Assembly: GCA_017744915.1 (NCBI GenBank)
Contig: JAGIAH010000001.1
Coordinates: 434,001 to 498,000, forward strand
Direction: 5' to 3'
From: Agrobacterium tumefaciens
GTDB taxonomy: Bacteria > Pseudomonadota > Alphaproteobacteria > Rhizobiales > Rhizobiaceae
Length of the DNA stretch: 64,000 bases
The first letter of the stretch is position 1. Each line of letters opens with the position of its first letter. The notes beneath the pieces were generated by a model. The model saw only the letters and a list, made by a program, of their open reading frames with translations, ran no database searches and was not told the origin of the DNA. This document shows, in pieces, positions 62,946 to 64,000 of this stretch. The translations under genes and the position numbers were made by a program.

Positions 62946-64000
62946 GGCGAACCCTGCGGGACGAACCGGAAGCACCGCTCGTATCCTCGAAGAGGGCCGC
63001 AAGCTGCTCGGTCATTGCGCCGGCCAGTTCGTCCGCATCCACGATGGTGACGGCGCGGCGGTAATAACGCGTCACATCATGGCCGATACCGATCGCCAGC
63101 AGCTCGACGGGCGACCGCGTTTCGATCTGCTCGATGACGGCGCGCAGGTGCCGTTCCAGATAGTTGCCCGGATTGACCGACAGGGTCGAATCATCCACCG
63201 GCGCACCGTCCGAAATCATCATCATGATCTTGCGCTGCTCGGGGCGGCCGATCAGGCGGTTATGCGCCCACATCAGCGCCTCGCCATCGATGTTTTCCTT
63301 CAGCAGGCCTTCGCGCATCATCAGGCCGAGATTGCGCCTCGAACGCCGCCATGGCGCATCCGCCGACTTGTAGATGATATGGCGCAGATCATTCAGACGG
63401 CCCGGCGAAGCGGGCTTGCTGTTCGCCAACCACTGTTCGCGCGACAGCCCGCCCTTCCACGCCTTGGTGGTGAAGCCGAGGATCTCCACCTTCACGCCCG
63501 AGCGCTCCAGCGTGCGTGCCAGAATATCGGCGCAGGTGGCTGCAACGGTGATCGGACGGCCGCGCATCGAACCGGAATTATCGATGACAAGCGAAACCAC
63601 GGTATCGCGGAACTTGGTGTCGCGCTCCTTCTTGAAGGAAAGCGGCTGCATGGGGTCGATGATGAGCCTGACGAGACGGGCCGGGTCGAGATAACCCTCT
63701 TCCAGATCAAAATCCCAGGAACGGTTCTGCTGCGCCATCAGGCGGCGCTGCAGCCGGTTCGCCAGCCGCCCGACGGCGCCCTGAAGATGGGCAAGCTGCT
63801 TGTCCAGGAAGGCGCGCAGACGGTCAAGCTCGGCCTCGTCACAGAGTTCCTCAGCGCGGATTTCCTCGTCGAACTCCTCGGTGAAGATGCGATAATCGAC
63901 CTTCTCGTTGAAATCGTCGAAGGGGCTGTTGGGGCGGCGGGTCTCGCCGGGCGTTTCGGAATCCTCGTCGAGATCGTCGGACATTTCCTCGTCCGACATC
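62935..64000 (-). CDS. cobT: Cobaltochelatase subunit CobT (N-terminus beyond window)
   Basis: The last 355 codons of cobT are visible; full-length proteins have about 630 residues, so the start lies past the right edge. An acidic linker ([16 protein letters not shown]) precedes the VWA domain with the MIDAS-type motif [13 protein letters not shown], and [20 protein letters not shown] and [15 protein letters not shown] follow. With CobN and CobS it inserts cobalt into hydrogenobyrinic acid a,c-diamide in the aerobic cobalamin pathway. The downstream gene starts within its last codons. Confidence 0.93.
   Translation of the reverse strand, partial: MSDEEMSDDLDEDSETPGETRRPNSPFDDFNEKVDYRIFTEEFDEEIRAEELCDEAELDRLRAFLDKQLAHLQGAVGRLANRLQRRLMAQQNRSWDFDLEEGYLDPARLVRLIIDPMQPLSFKKERDTKFRDTVVSLVIDNSGSMRGRPITVAATCADILARTLERSGVKVEILGFTTKAWKGGLSREQWLANSKPASPGRLNDLRHIIYKSADAPWRRSRRNLGLMMREGLLKENIDGEALMWAHNRLIGRPEQRKIMMMISDGAPVDDSTLSVNPGNYLERHLRAVIEQIETRSPVELLAIGIGHDVTRYYRRAVTIVDADELAGAMTEQLAALFEDTSGASGSSRRVRRAG

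Overview
The window looks like an alphaproteobacterial chromosome from the Rhizobium/Agrobacterium group, most likely Agrobacterium. It is GC-rich. The rhizobial signs are an ExsH-type secreted glycanase, a CpdR response regulator, a TIGR02302 giant membrane protein beside lysA/argH, a single-chain cyclic tyrC-hisC pair, a CobT-type cobaltochelatase subunit, and MITE-like intergenic palindromes beginning CCGTCAT. Species assignment is inference.

Layout. 1-1289 is the 3' part of a Ca2+-binding-repeat plus GH16 glycanase. 1365-3671 holds a sugar-phosphate isomerase-like gene and poorly known small genes. 3811-9326 is the most unusual block: a BTAD/TPR regulator, an unknown 142-residue protein, a YcaO, a TfuA and a peptidylarginine-deiminase-fold enzyme, all on one strand with overlapping or nearly overlapping ends. 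This has the shape of a ribosomal-peptide (RiPP) modification operon. 9454-10213 has a small XRE regulator and an unknown gene. 10369-13070 is metE with a cobalamin riboswitch and an upstream palindrome. 13098-17905 is a xylose-type ABC transporter (xylF-xylH-xylG) divergent from its ROK repressor, with a 25-bp near-perfect palindrome between them. 17954-19401 is a fatty-acid desaturase/ArsR pair that seems to have been inserted at the 3' end of the ROK gene, since a degraded second copy of that gene's end lies on the far side. glpD follows.

21274-31561 is a propionyl-CoA to succinyl-CoA module: epimerase, methylmalonyl-CoA mutase, PccA and PccB, with an ScfR/PccR-type regulator divergent from pccB. 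Between the pcc genes sit kptA, a YghU-type glutathione transferase and small unknowns. A PduO-type cobalamin adenosyltransferase (35279) could supply AdoCbl to the mutase, and cobT at the right edge belongs to cobalamin synthesis. Together with the B12-repressed metE these make cobalamin use a recurring theme.

31568-44637 carries a 3-methyladenine glycosylase, gluQRS, membrane proteins, an SDR, rhomboid, etfBA with a LiuR-like palindrome, a hydroxybutyryl-CoA dehydrogenase, a MgtC/DUF4010 protein, a TlpA-like thioredoxin, argH, lptM and lysA. 44813-64000 is housekeeping: TIGR02302, cpdR, hpt, ftsEX, a YdcF protein, plsC, ChaC, DUF2125, tyrC-hisC, a methyltransferase, gloB, a cupin, DUF3108, rpmB, a queuosine-precursor transporter, a pentapeptide-repeat protein, a phytase-like esterase and partial cobT. 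I saw no tRNA, rRNA, CRISPR array, transposase or phage gene.
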